Positions 12,712 through 24,428 of a stretch of 64,000 nt of DNA are shown here, one piece after another. This DNA is from Rotaria socialis (taxonomy: Eukaryota > Rotifera > Eurotatoria > Philodinida > Philodinidae), in assembly GCA_905331475.1 (NCBI GenBank), contig CAJNYU010000783.1, forward strand, positions 62,001 to 126,000, given 5' to 3'. Within the stretch, counting starts at the first letter, position 1. The number at the start of each line of letters is the position of its first letter. The notes beneath the pieces were generated by a model, which saw only the letters and a program-made list of their open reading frames with translations, did not search any database and had not been told where the DNA came from. The position numbers and the translations under genes are program-made.

Positions 12712-14604
12712 CTAGGCAATAGTATTGTTGTTCTCTTTGAGTCGTAATTCGGCAGCTATACGACGGTCATGTTCCTTGAGATAGAGTGTTCGATATGTAT
12801 CTCGTTCTTCTATAGAACAAATTTCCCTAATAAGTCTGTTGTTGAATAAAATAGAAAATAGAACACTTACGCGCTATAGACACAAGTAAATGTTGAAGTT
12901 TTTCTTGAAAATAAGTCATGGTATTAAACGAACTATCAAAATGTTGAACAAATGCTAGATTGAACAAAGAAAAGTAAGACGAATGCTTTTAAAAAAAACG
13001 AAAACTCTATTCATACTTTCAATGGATTGTGTACTCATTTCCAAACTTATTTTTGGTTCTTTAGCTGTTGAATCAGCTAATGTTGTTGTTGTTGTTGTTG
13101 ATGACGATGCTGATGGCGACAATGACACGCCATTATGATGATGGTGATGATACTGATGTCCATTTGGTCTGTTAACAACTGAATTTAGTAATCGATTAAG
13201 TGTACCAGTCAATCTTTTCGTTGAATTTGAAGATGACGATACTGGTAAACTAGTTGCAACAATCATTTTAGTTGGTAATGTCTGTATTGATGGAGATGAC
13301 GGAGATGAACAATGAAAGTCATTATCTTGTTCAACTTTGATTATGACTGGTGTCGTTGTTGATACATCATTCATACTATTTGTTATTGTCATTTGTACTG
13401 GTGATAATGAATTACTTGGATTTACTGTTTGATCACTATGTGGATTTGCTTGATTATTACCATTATTTGTTCTATGATGATTTGTATTGCCATCATCATC
13501 TTCATCATTATCATCATCATCATCATCATCATCTGTCAATATGTCAGCTGGACTATTTCCACCCATGTAACATTGCGAACTTTCTGTAATATGAAAACGA
13601 TTTGGTTCTACATAAAACAAAAGTATAATTAAATGAAACATACCACTAGCATTTTCATCAACAGAATCAAAACGAAATTGTGCAGATGTTGAATCAACTT
13701 GTTTATCACTAAAAAAGAAATATATGAGAACAGATTCAGTAGCAAAACTTCATGGATGAATATTTTCATACCTATCTAGTTGAATATTATATTTTTTAAT
13801 AAAATTTGAACACCACGAACGTGATGCAGCAAAATCTGGATTTCCTGTTAATTCTCTCATTGTTGCTAATGCATAGGAATGAAAATCACGATTATTTACA
13901 CGTTCGCCATTTTCTTGTCGTGTTTGAATCCATTCAAGTATACGCGAATGTGCTTCCTTATTTCGTATGGCTGATGTACGCTCACCGTTTGGTTTTTGAT
14001 ATAGCCAAGAAGCAATGGTTGATGGTGCAACTTGAAATAATTTTGACGCTGCTTTGACACCGTGTTTTTCAGCATATTCATGAATTCGTACTTTTTGTTC
14101 AGGCGAAACAAGTTTGTATGAACCACGTATACGTTTTTGAGCTGGACGATCAATTTTACGTTTACGTTTATTATTATTTTGATAATCAACTTGGTTTCTT
14201 GGTGGAGAGGATGACGATGATTGAACAGATGAGTGTACAGATGATGGCGCAAGTAAGTGGTGCTGAACAGCAGCAGCAAATGCATCGAATTTATTCAATG
14301 ATTTCGATGATTCATTCAATTGTGCTTTCATTTTCAATGTGGGAGAAGTTGCTGTTAATGATGAATCACCTGGATCAAGCTGAGGTAAAACAGCCATAAA
14401 ATCCTTTTTTTTTACAAATAAAAATTTTTTTTTCAAACACTCAAATACGAATTTTCAACTTACAGCAATCATACTTTCATCAGCAGTATAATCTATGGGT
14501 TCAATTTTTTGATGATGTTGATTACTTAGGGTATTCGCTACCGAGCCTAGTGGCGTCGATGAATGTGAATTCGTCGTTTTTGTCGATGTTGAATGCTCAC
14601 TCAT
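12712..14604 (-). CDS. psq/CENP-B-type helix-turn-helix DNA-binding protein without transposase domain
   Basis: A predicted nuclear DNA-binding protein. Exons (high to low): 14464-14604, 13772-14403, 13644-13708, 13017-13607, 12882-12954, 12712-12835; 541 aa. After a Ser-rich N-terminus and a basic patch (KRKRKIDRPAQKRIRG, possible nuclear signal) comes a first HTH at about 140-185 (PEQKVRIHEYAEKHGVKAA...TIASWLYQ) and a second, CENP-B-like HTH at about 195-257 (ILEWIQTRQENGERVNNRDF...SWCSNFIKKYNI). Both resemble the paired N-terminal domains of CENP-B, Jerky and Tigger transposases, but the rest is low complexity (Asp run, His run, Ser/Thr) with no DDE catalytic region. A charged C-terminal helix (EERDTYRTLYLKEHDRRIAAELR) may mediate dimerisation. 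The last donor (GTCTAT) is weak, so the C-terminal 41 codons are less certain. The start is the first ATG in frame. Confidence 0.8.
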
Positions 14605-14949
14605 TGAAATAGAATATGGCTAAAAAAAATTGCATTTGTTTTTGTTTTTGTTTTGATTATCGAAAAAAATTCATAGATATTGACAAAAACGAAAGTGAAC
14701 TTAAATGATTTTCAAAAAATGTTTTCATCCCTACCTTCTTTCGTTGCTACGTGTTCTTCAAACAACAAAAAAGAAAGAGTTGATAGAGTAAGTTCAGTCG
14801 GCTACTACTACCTTTTTTTTATACTAAAATAAATGACAGAAAAAAGTATATGCGGAAAGAAAAAGGGCAGAGAAAAAAAGAACGAGACGAACTTTTTTTC
14901 TGTTTGTTACCGAAGTGCTCAATTCGACTTCTTTCATATATATATATGT

Positions 14950-14973
14950 AGAGAGAGAGAGAGAGAGAGAGAG
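14950..14973. repeat. (GA)n microsatellite
   Basis: Uninterrupted GA dinucleotides preceded by a TATATATATG stretch. It pairs as an inverted partner with the CT tract about 1.06 kb away. Confidence 0.95.
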
Positions 14974-16028
14974 TAGTCACCGAGCGCAAGTTAAAAAAAG
15001 TGGGAAGAAGAGAAGAGCCGTGTTCAACGACAACACCACTCTTTTTCTCTATTATGTATGTGTGTTCGTCTTCTTCATCCTCAGTCTTTTTTTTGTATGT
15101 GTGCGCGCATTTGGCGTCTGCAAATACATCAATGCGAGCGAGAATAGACAGATAGAAAAGAGGAAAAAAAGAAGAAAAAAATTAGGGGCCGAAAACGAAT
15201 GGGAAACGCACGAACTCTTCTACGCTTTCTCGATGTTGATAATAGTGAAGGAAACAGAGAGGGGGAGCGGAACCAGAGGGAAAGAACAAAACAGAAAAGG
15301 AGGGCAACCAAATATCGGAAAAAATAATCTAAGAGAAAGGAAAGAGAAGCAAAGTCGTCTGGAAATGTGTATAGATGTGGAGTATGTACAAAAAATATGC
15401 ACACAAACACATAGCATCTATCTCTGGAATTTCTTTCTTCTTGAACTTCCGCATGCGCGTCTGCTAGCGCGTTCTATACCACGAAACGTTGCGAATAGGG
15501 AAAAAAAATGGACGCACAATGATAGATATAGGTTACGTCGTTGCTAGAGCAAGGATAAAGGAAAAGAGTTCACCATAACTATCATCATCATCATCATCAA
15601 CATATCAGTAAACAGATGGCAACGAGTACCAAGATTAATTCTAAGGACAAATACAACGAACGCTATCCTTTAACAGAATAGTGGAATAAAGCAACATATT
15701 TTCGTCTTTAATTACACATCCACATATTCTATGGAAAATAAGATGCTCTCGGCAACGACAAAAGAAAGAGAATAGAAGTCGAGGCGAAAAAGCGGACGGG
15801 ACGGAAAAAAGTGTGTCTTGCGCTCGGAAAGTTGACGACCGATGAGTGCGGTAGAATAAGTAGTAGTAGTAGTAGTAGTAGCATCTTCTATTCTACTGTA
15901 ATGTTGTTCGTCAGGAACGAACACGCGAGCACACACATATACAAAACGACGAAGAAGAAAAGTTGAGTATAGCCGTATAGGATTTTCCGTACCGCATCTG
16001 CTCCCGTTGGTGTATTTACTTTACGTGT

Positions 16029-16030
<2 letters not shown>

Positions 16031-16067
<37 letters not shown>
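16031..16067. repeat. (CT)n microsatellite
   Basis: Uninterrupted TC dinucleotides, followed directly by TGCGCGCGAGC and then by an AT-alternating stretch. Confidence 0.95.
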
Positions 16068-16069
<2 letters not shown>

Positions 16070-16400
16070 CGCGCGAGCTTTCTGTATATCTGTATGTATA
16101 TATACATGTATATACATGTATATATATATATAGATAGATATAGATATATTGGGGACTATGTAAAGGGAAAAATCAGCCGTGTGTGCTTCGATAATGAACA
16201 AGCTATGTTGAGGAATATAATCTTTAGTTATATGCGCACGTTCGAGTGAGAATAACGCTGTTTTCGCGTCATCGATAGCAACAAAACAGGACTGATGAAT
16301 GAATATGAGAAATCGCGGAAACAAACATAGGAAAGTACAAATGGATAAAAAATCTTCAAGAAAATAATACAACATCCTAGGTTATAGTATATTATTTGAA

Positions 16401-17500
16401 ATTCAATGAATTGCATATTTCATCAAATACTTTTAAATGAAAATGAACTGATGAATCGATATCATGATTGTTATTTTGAATGCTATCTATAGAAAACACG
16501 TTAGAATATTGAAGGTTTTTCTTTTAAAAAAAAAGAATAGATAATATTTTGATTTATTTTGATTGACATATTCAACTAAATTGTATCACAATTATATGAT
16601 GTAGCTACAAGCTAGATTACGAAAAGATGTAGTTGAGGATTCATATTGCAAAAACCAATAATATTATCGTGAAGAATTGAATATGCGCACAGTTTCGAAT
16701 ATTCTTTAAAAATAACGAATAAAACGTTGTTTTGAAATGTGTGCTACCGTAAGAAAAATACCATGCTAATAAAATTGCATAAACACGTCGTGATATATGA
16801 TTATTCATATATTTATTGTATTCATCAATTGCTATTGACGCTTTACTGAGTCACCTTCATATTACAGTATATATAACAGACGTTGAAAAACAAAATGAAT
16901 ACACACAATCACACTTCTTCAACTTGATTATATAAACTGATGAGGGCTCGTTCTAGTCGTGTGCCACACAATAAATAGGATATGAACGAATTATCCCGAG
17001 TGACTGGTTTACCTACTTAGCAAATTTCATCAATCTATCAAAATTTGAGGGAAGTCCAAGAACTGAGGAATGGGCATTCTTCCGATTCTTTCGAACACCA
17101 GCAATAAACAGAAAGGCACTAGAGGAATTGACGATTGCCCCACAGACACTACATGAATCCCACCTCAATACCAAAACATCTCCCTAACAAACACACATCA
17201 TTCAATACCTTCTCTGTAATATACTACACAAAATACCTACACAATCACTCAATTCCTCTGGTAGAAATTGCCTACCATCAATCTAACACACAAACTTCTC
17301 AGGTAAAAACTAGAAACCGATGGCAATCCCTCAAGAAGGGATTTATGTGTACGAACTCGACAGTAGTGAAAAACGCTAGGAAATTACTACCAATCGTATA
17401 TACAACAAAACCTATTCAAGACTAACCTTCGATTATTATCGCAAACCTCACAATGACAATACCATGCTTCTAACCAAGTTACCTAATGGGTGCTCATCTG
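16401..17500. other. Intergenic, no gene recognised
   Basis: The first 700 bp are plain AT-rich DNA. From about 17100 to 17440 the plus strand becomes C-rich and G-poor. This is a compositional mirror of the G-rich, C-poor stretch near 18730-18870, and it may mark the left arm of the degenerate repeat cluster that follows. Confidence 0.4.
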
Positions 17501-17576
17501 CCATCCTTCTAGTAACTGGGGAACTGTTGTTTCTCACATCAGTATTCTAATTGATCCTGAATCCAAAAAAGTGCCG

Positions 17577-18445
17577 GGGAATCCAGGAATTACAATAGTT
17601 CTGCTAATAGTACTCAGAGACTGACTCGAGTACCGTTAAGATATCAACCCGTATTTCCTTCGAGGAACTGGGGAACTAATGTTAACACTAAACGATACCC
17701 CTCTGTTCCCGACCTAACATCATCACAATTGCTGTCCAGATCAACCAATAGATACAAATCACAATTTTCTGAAGGCAGAAGCAGCGCCAGAAATAGATCC
17801 GCGGAATTATCAGCAGAATTGGCCTGTAACTGTCCTGGAAATAACGAGTAATCGTGTAGGATTGTGAGTTTTGGCATTCGATCGGATAATTATGTAGAAA
17901 TACAGAAACCAATCAACAATAGAGCGCCAGGCGTGTCGTGGTAGGGCGAGGAATTACCATCGTTCTGCTGATAGTACCCAGGGACCGACCCTACTACCAT
18001 CTAGGAATTCACCTAGACTTCCATCGAGTTACTAGGGAAGTGTATGCGACAAATATCGATTCCACAGTTACTCGAAGGAAATGTGGGTTGATACCTTGAC
18101 AGCAGTGTTCAGACTTCCAAAAAAGGAAATTTCGGAAGTTTTGGAAATTTCAAGTACTTATGTTCTAAATTGGTTGGTATTTCCCAAAATTATACAATTT
18201 CCGAAATTTCTGAAATTTCCAAAATTCTGTACAAAGCGAAATTTCCGAAATTACAGAAGATTCCGAAATTTCTAGACTTTCAAATATTTTCAAAAAATTT
18301 TCATTTGCTTTGCTATGTAGTAATCGAGTTGATGGAAGCTTCGGAAATTTCTGTAATTTCCTTTTTCGGAAATCTGAACATACCTCTACCTTGACGGTAG
18401 TAGGGTCAGTCCCTGGGTACTATCAGCAGAACTATCATCATTCAT
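17577..18445. repeat. Cluster of about 50-100-bp degenerate repeats in both orientations
   Basis: A unit beginning GAATTACNATNGTTCTGCT and running through GATAGTACCCAGGGACCGAC occurs at 17588-17637 (+), 17951-18000 (+) and inverted at about 18390-18440. A second block (ATCAACCC...ATTTCCTTCGAG) is at 17640-17664 (+) and inverted at 18071-18095. Adjacent sequence at 18060-18115, read on the minus strand, follows the same order as 17615-17670, so the blocks form one longer unit. Motifs such as CGGTTCCCC(G/A)G recur to about 18730. There is no coding capacity. It resembles a decayed foldback-type element or a rearranged satellite. Confidence 0.7.
18107..18380. repeat. Degenerate GAAATTTCC short-repeat tract
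   Basis: GGAAATTTC, CCGAAATTTC and close variants recur many times, in a near-palindromic form that reads the same on both strands. An open frame across part of it gives a repetitive FPKF/FRNF peptide, which is a consequence of the repeat and not evidence of a gene. The tract lies inside the inverted-repeat cluster. Confidence 0.75.
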
Positions 18446-20179
18446 CGGTTCCCCGGCGTCTTTTGTTATCGAGAAAGATTGTCAACATGTATTCGATAAG
18501 CGCCGGTTCCCCAGGCACTGGATGAGGGAGAGAGTGTTACCCTTCATGGTAAATGGGTCAGCTGCTAGGTGCTGTCACTGGAGCTATTATGGTTCTAATT
18601 TTTCGGTTTTGCGCATTGCTTGCTGTATAGCAACCAGGTACATCTGCTGTGGAATTGAGTTTTCAATGTTAGTTCCCTTCGTAGGGAGAGAGGATCAGTT
18701 CTGGATGTTTCTTCGGTTCCCCCGGATAGTGATGACCATCTGAGCTATCGTAAGGATGTTTGGAGTGAATGTGGAGGATGTTTAGGTTGGGTATTCTTAC
18801 GGTTTTCAAATTTTTGTGAGTAATGTGAAGAAAAGGTTGAACAATGAATTAGGATATGTGATGGTTTCGTTGATCAATTCTCGTTTCCGCGAAGTTATTA
18901 TTTCTTTTGGCTGGAACTTGTAGGTATCGGAAGAATTCCTAAACTTCAGCCCTTGGACACTACTGAACAATTTTGATCCATATAATAATATTTTACCAAT
19001 TTTTTTGAATTTTCGTTCATTTTATTCAAAAAATCTTTAAATTCTAGACGCTGCAAAAATTGAGCATTAGGATCCGGGTTCAAAAATCCTGATCGATCGG
19101 GGCCGGGTCCGAAAATTCTTAGATCTAGTGGGCTCTACTGAATACCCACGTGAATTTATTATCTAATCACAGAAGTCGATGACGATATTTTTAGAGCGTT
19201 GCTTTATAGACGAAAAGACTTTTGACTCTGTAAAAGTAGCCATCATTTATCGTCGAAAATTGATCTGTATTATTATGTCTCAATTTGATACATTGATTGG
19301 AACCGAACAGTGACGTATAAAATGTCATTCAAGTGAAAAAGTGATGATCAAAATATCAAGATCTAACGAAGTAAAGTTTTGATTATCCATTTTTCTTCTT
19401 ATTTTTGATATTGTGGTGGATTCTGTTCGTGTTTTGCATTGCATTTCGTATTTGGGTGAAACTCGAATAGCAACGAGTTTATTTTTGAAGCAGTAAAAGG
19501 GTCATCTTCCTTCATAAGCTCTTTTCAACAGAGAGTGCAAGCCTAAGAGTAAGTAACCGAATGAGAGCGAAAAAAGAATTTATTTTTATATGCCGTTTAA
19601 ACATGCTAGTGATAGCAACTGCATCGTTCTGGGATATAAGTATAAACGTCTATCTGACAGAGTGTAGAAATAGTTCTGTCAGTTTTGACACGCTGACAAT
19701 GTAGACACATTTTAACTCTTCGTTACTGCAGAAATTAGTTTGCGTTCCATCTACACACTTTCTACTATTTCATGAAAAACAAGTTTATTTTTAAAGCGTT
19801 AATCCAAAATATTTATTGGAAGGAAAAACAGGGTATTTAAGCAGTAACTAAGACACCATGAGTCATACGAAGCCATTAAGAGTGTAGTCGAATACTTGCA
19901 CGTATCTTAGGTTGATTGAGAGTACTCCTATTATGATAACAATATCATTTCGGGTTAGATAGCATGGAGAAGAACATGAATCCTTTTCGATACAGCTTTT
20001 TTCTTACAAATAATATTTTATGACTTTTCAATATGATAAAAGCTAAGGAGGGAGGACACTGAGAAAAATTTTAAAACAAAAGGAACGCCAAAGAAAAAAT
20101 GGTTTTTCTTCATTTCCTTTGGAAAAATTGGTGTTTTTATTATCCATATGTTTTTCGTAATGTTGTTTGCCGATTTTTA
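18446..20179. other. Intergenic, repeat remnants, no gene
   Basis: To about 18760 it carries further CGGTTCCCC-type motifs of the adjacent cluster. At 19070-19130 two similar phrases follow each other (GGATCCGGGTTCAAAAATCC and GGGTCCGAAAATTCTTAGATC), perhaps an old repeat fragment. The rest is AT-rich without coding signal. Confidence 0.4.
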
Positions 20180-21918
20180 TTATGAATATTTGCTAAATGT
20201 CCATGGTTGTGATAATCGATTGAATGTTTCGTTTTTAAATTCTTTCAAATTTCGAACAAGACGCAATGCATTGTCAACACCATGACGAGCTTGACGCTAT
20301 AATTTTCAATAGAATGAATATACGTATATCTTGAAAAGAAAAATATCAATTTACAGTATTAAGATCAAAGCGAAGCATTCGAGGAGCAACACCAGCTGTA
20401 TCGTGTAAAAGTCGTTCTTGACTCTTATCAATTGTAATTCGATTCTCTTGAATTTTATTTGCTGTATCGTCATTCATTGCTTGTAAGTCACTAAATATAA
20501 TCAGTCGATAATTACTTCAATATCAGTTCAAGTACTTACAACCCCATTTCCATATTGTCTTCAGCTTTCCAAGTACTTGGTTTAAAATCAACACTCTTTG
20601 AAAGGTTAGTATATTTCGCACCAACATCTGTAACGCCTTCTTCTTCAAATTGAACATACTAGGAAAAAAATTCAATGCATAGATAAGCAACGGGTTCCTT
20701 TTTTTTCAAAGTATAAAACTTTAAAAAAGAATCGAATTTTTAAAAGGCGTATTTTCAAATTTCTTTTTTTTATTGCATTAATTAATTATTATGAACAAGA
20801 ACGAACTAGATAAAAATATTCGATTGTTAACTTGCACAAAACTACGGTTGAGGAGAAAAAAAAAGAGTGTCTATATAGAATAAAAATGAACGCCAGTGGA
20901 TCACACAAATGTGCTTGAGCCATTATTGGGAAGGACGGTGCATGTGTATGTGTATGTGTGTGTGTGTGTGTATATGAGTCTGAGTGCGCATATGTGTAGA
21001 TAATAGAAGTTCTAATAATAGCCGGACTGAAACAAAAAATGTTTTTCTCAGAACTATATTAAATTCTTAAGAGAAAAACAAATGTTTCAAATTGCTTTTG
21101 CTTTTTTTTGATAAAGACACCTATAGACATAGAAAACTTACCGTTCGCCCAAAATAGTCACGAGGATTACTAAGTCGTGAAAGACCACTGCTACCAACAC
21201 GTGACTCAATCGTACGTCGAACATCGGCTCGTGCTCGATCTAATAGATTATCACCATGAGTGATAGATGAATACGTTGATGGTGTAGAATAACGCAGTTG
21301 TCGTAATTCACGTGTATAATCAAGATCACGCATTGCACGTTTTAATGATGTTACCCGATCGATTGAATCATTAAAACGATAATTATACGATGAATCTACG
21401 CCTGCCGACGGATAAACTGAAGATGAACGAGAAGAATTAATGGGTCGATAACGCCAGTCATCGTATGGAAAAAAATAATAAAAGGTACGTGGTGCTGTAT
21501 GATACCAATAATAGGGTCTGTAATGTGTGTAATGATTATCGAGAGCAATCGGTGTTTTATCTCGAATACGTTCTGTGTAACGATCAAAATAATCAAAATC
21601 ATGTGTACCATAAGCAGAATAAGGTCGTCGTGCTTTTAAATGATCGAAATAGCCTACAGATTGCCCTCGATAATATCTCTTATAGGCTCCATTGCCGATT
21701 ATTTCATCATCGACATCTTTACATCGAGCTACAGAAACAGCTCGAGTAGAACGAGCTATTGATCCATACACATCTGGTGTATAAACATTGAGCCGTGTCG
21801 AATAGTCGCCGCCACTATACCCATCATTGCCTGATCCATATTCATAAATAGACGGAGTCGTCTCCCGACCTGGGGTCGTGCCCCGGAGACGGCTTAAAGA
21901 ACGGGCTCGACGTGACAT
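20180..21918 (-). CDS. Tyr/Arg-rich protein of unknown function
   Basis: Exons (high to low): 21142-21918, 20540-20658, 20355-20490, 20180-20296; 382 aa, all junctions in frame, stop at 20180. The first 260 residues are rich in Tyr, Arg, Ser and Asp (for example YYWYHTAPRTFYYFFPYDDW) with no recognisable domain. The C-terminal 120 residues are different: YVQFEEEGVTDVGAKYTNLS, then helical segments (TANKIQENRITIDKSQERLL; ARHGVDNALRLVRNLKEF). No signal peptide or membrane segment is evident. The Ser/Arg start and Tyr-rich body could suit a cytoskeletal or filament-associated protein, but that is a guess. The region 20659-21141 between exons 1 and 2 is an intron longer than usual here (483 bp) with a (GT)n run near 20945-20970. 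Confidence 0.75.
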
Positions 21919-23199
21919 ATTAATCTAGAATTGATGAATATATTTTATCTAAAACAATAGTATCATTTATAGAAACAATGTGATATTGCCAGGTTTTTAT
22001 TGTCGTTTTCCTTTCGATAAAATATTCTACCGTATCAAAAGAAATGATATAGCCGTTTATTTAAAAGTTATTTTACGTGTAATTTTTTGAATCAATTAAC
22101 ATTTGTTTTCTTTGTTGCATTTCAAGTATTTTCTAAACAAGTTACTTACATTTGCTAGTTTTCTATCTAGTTTTGTTGTACGGTATACATTCGTGCATGT
22201 AGAACAGAATGTACTTTATTTATCATCTCTAAATACGCTTTCTATTTTTGCTCTTTTCTTCTTCATAAGTTAGATAGTCGAATATTTTTTTGTGTGGTTT
22301 TTCTGCCCATTTCTTACTTTCCTATGATTGTCCTTGTAGATGACAACAACAGACATTAGCAACCATAAGCCGCACAGGAAAGAAGAAAATTAACATATTC
22401 TACGTCGTATTATCATCGACATCAACACCATTGCGTACACAAAAAAACAACTAAAATATCATGATGATAGCATTGATGTGTTTTGCCGGTCTCTTACTTA
22501 TTTTCCGATCAGAAAATATCGCGTTTAGCACAAGAAAAAAACAGAATACCACCCAAAGTATTTTTACTCCTACACACCAACAAGGAGAAAACGACACGGC
22601 TGTTTTTTTTTGTATGTATTATTGCATGCGATTACTCTCAAATACTGCGAACATATTTGGAAGAGCTTACATAATGGCAACTAACAAGATACTATATAGA
22701 AACATTGCTTTAAAAATACGTCCCAAAAGATATGTTCATAAAAATGATGTTGTTTCTTTTCATGTAAATAGTCGTAAAGCGTTTGCTCTAATATAAAACA
22801 GTAGATCCTTATATGTGTAATTACGAACGAGTATGTCTCATCAAAATCTTTGATGCGCTAAGTGACATTATATTTCTAAGGAGGACAAAAAAAAGCAACC
22901 GACAAAGATATGAGATCTATTTAGACAACGAGCACCATAGAAAATGAATAAGCAAGTTAAGTCCATTTCTCCTTTTGGCACAACATATCTAACTAAAAGT
23001 GATATAGATTGCATTGACTTGTGGTGTATATGATATTGTTTATCCTTATTTAGTGAAATATTAGTATAGAAAAATAATTGAATTAATTAAAAAAAAGAAT
23101 CGAAACAGTGATTAATACACATTCACTTCGGTTTCTTTCAATATAAAAAAAATAGATTCTCTAATTAAATCATAGAAATTTATTGTTTTTTTCATTTCT
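21919..23199. other. Intergenic, no gene recognised
   Basis: About 1.3 kb of AT-rich DNA. An open frame at 22461-22796 (+) has no recognisable domain, an unbiased mixture of residues and no splice partner, so I do not call it. Confidence 0.45.
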
Positions 23200-24428
23200 T
23201 TAATTTGGTTGTTCGTCAATGAATCCTATTTTCGGTTGAATAACAAGTTGTCCTGCTGTATTAGGAACTTTTACAATCATGACTTTTGTTGTTGGTTGTT
23301 GTACAATAACTTTGGCTGTTGGTATTGGTACACGTCGTAAAATAATGCTTTCTGTTATGTTTGATCGTGGATTGGCTGTAACATCTGTTTGAGTTTCAGT
23401 AGTATTTGAATATTTTAATCTGCGATCAATTACTGTATGTGGGACAACTTTATTTATCTTCTTTCCTTCATCTTCCGTTTGAATAGCAATCGAACCTTTG
23501 CTGGGTGGATTTGGTATGGTTTGAATTTGCGTTGAGAAACCATTTGCTATACGTGTTGAATACATGCATTGATGTGAACTTGGATGTAAACGATTGCAAC
23601 CAGGACAAAATATAAGATCATTATTGTTAGTCTTTAATTGTAAAGGTGTAACGGATGGATCTTGTATGGGAGAAGAAGCTGTTTCACGTGTTTTTCTACC
23701 AGATAATATGTGAATAACAGGAGAAACTGAAGCATTTTTCCTTGCGGTCGGTGAATCTCGATGAATAGGCGTATTATTTCGTGTTGATTTATCATCAAGA
23801 TCTTCAATGTTCGTTTGATTAAGATCATCAGGATCAGCATAGAAATCGTCAGTATTGAAAGTGTTCTCTTGTTTCTTATATCGCCATGGTTTATTACGTC
23901 CTTGTTTAAGTATCGTTATTAAAATTAAGATAATACCAATGATACATGTTAAAATACCAAGTACAATACCAGCAATTTTCCATCCTTGAGTACTAGCATT
24001 CGCATCTATTGTTAGATTCATTTAAAATTTATTGTAGAAATTTGTCAATAAAGACAAAAAAAGGAACTACTTACTAAAATAAATACCACAGACAACTACA
24101 CCACCTAGAACAAAAAGAATCAGATAATGTATCATTCAGATGAAAACAAACCTGCACCAATGAGGACACAAAGAATTAAGAATCCATAGAGACATAAAGT
24201 GGCACATATGTCAAGTCCACTTGCAAATCTCGCTCGTTTGTATAGATTGTCTTTAGCTTCTTGTCGCTTTCGTCTGGTTCGTTCTGATATTTTAGGAGTG
24301 AATTTCTGCAATATATGAAAACATTTATTTGATGATTATTTTTTCAATCTCGTACGTACCGTATCCGTTGTGATTATAACTGGCTGATCAATCTTTTTTT
24401 TATTACCTCGTGGTACTGATGGCTGCAT
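23200..24428 (-). CDS. Two-TM membrane protein of unknown function
   Basis: Exons (high to low): 24360-24428, 24152-24305, 24075-24104, 23200-24005; 352 aa. The start is the ATG of MQPSVPRGNKKK; the Met at 24021 lies in an intron and is not the start. A basic stretch precedes a first membrane helix (ICATLCLYGFLILCVLIG, about 57-74), a short extracytosolic loop, then a second helix (GIVLGILTCIIGIILILITIL, near 97-117). The long C-terminal tail is polar, with a possible metal-binding cluster CPGCNRLHPSSHQC and Val/Thr-rich stretches. The 30-bp third exon is required to keep the frame. N- and C-termini are both predicted on the same side. No family was recognised; the layout suits a scaffold or signalling tail more than a transporter. 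Confidence 0.75.

Larger units (their letters stand above)
14605..16400. promoter_or_regulatory. Upstream region of the HTH gene, rich in simple repeats
   Basis: No credible gene. The stretch is less AT-rich than its surroundings and holds a (GA)n tract at 14950-14973, purine-rich DNA to about 15380, an (ATC)n run near 15583-15599, a (TAG)n run near 15860-15881, a (CT)n tract at 16031-16067 and alternating TATA/TACATG sequence at about 16085-16150. The long open frame 14915-15547 reads through the GA tract and has a biased composition, so I do not call it. The region may be the promoter and 5' UTR of the minus-strand gene next to it. Confidence 0.5.

Noticed and set aside
13350-13632. Plus-strand frames rich in His/Ile
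   Set aside because: Antisense of the Asp-rich segment of the HTH gene.
14915-15547. 210-codon plus-strand open frame
   Set aside because: It runs through a GA microsatellite and purine-rich low-complexity DNA; the Arg/Glu/Lys-rich peptide is a by-product of composition.
17135-17425. 96-codon open frame in C-rich DNA
   Set aside because: Composition mirrors the local strand bias; no domain and no flanking exons.
18081-18394. Open frames with repeated FPKF/FRNF peptide
   Set aside because: Produced by the GAAATTTCC word repeat, not by a coding gene.
19065-19135. tRNA-like B-box phrase GGGTTCAAAAATCC
   Set aside because: No acceptor stem or anticodon arm could be drawn around it; the phrase is repeated in a degenerate form nearby.
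22461-22796. 111-codon open frame with a hydrophobic start
   Set aside because: The hydrophobic start looks like a signal peptide, but the rest has no pattern, no Cys spacing and no neighbouring exons.
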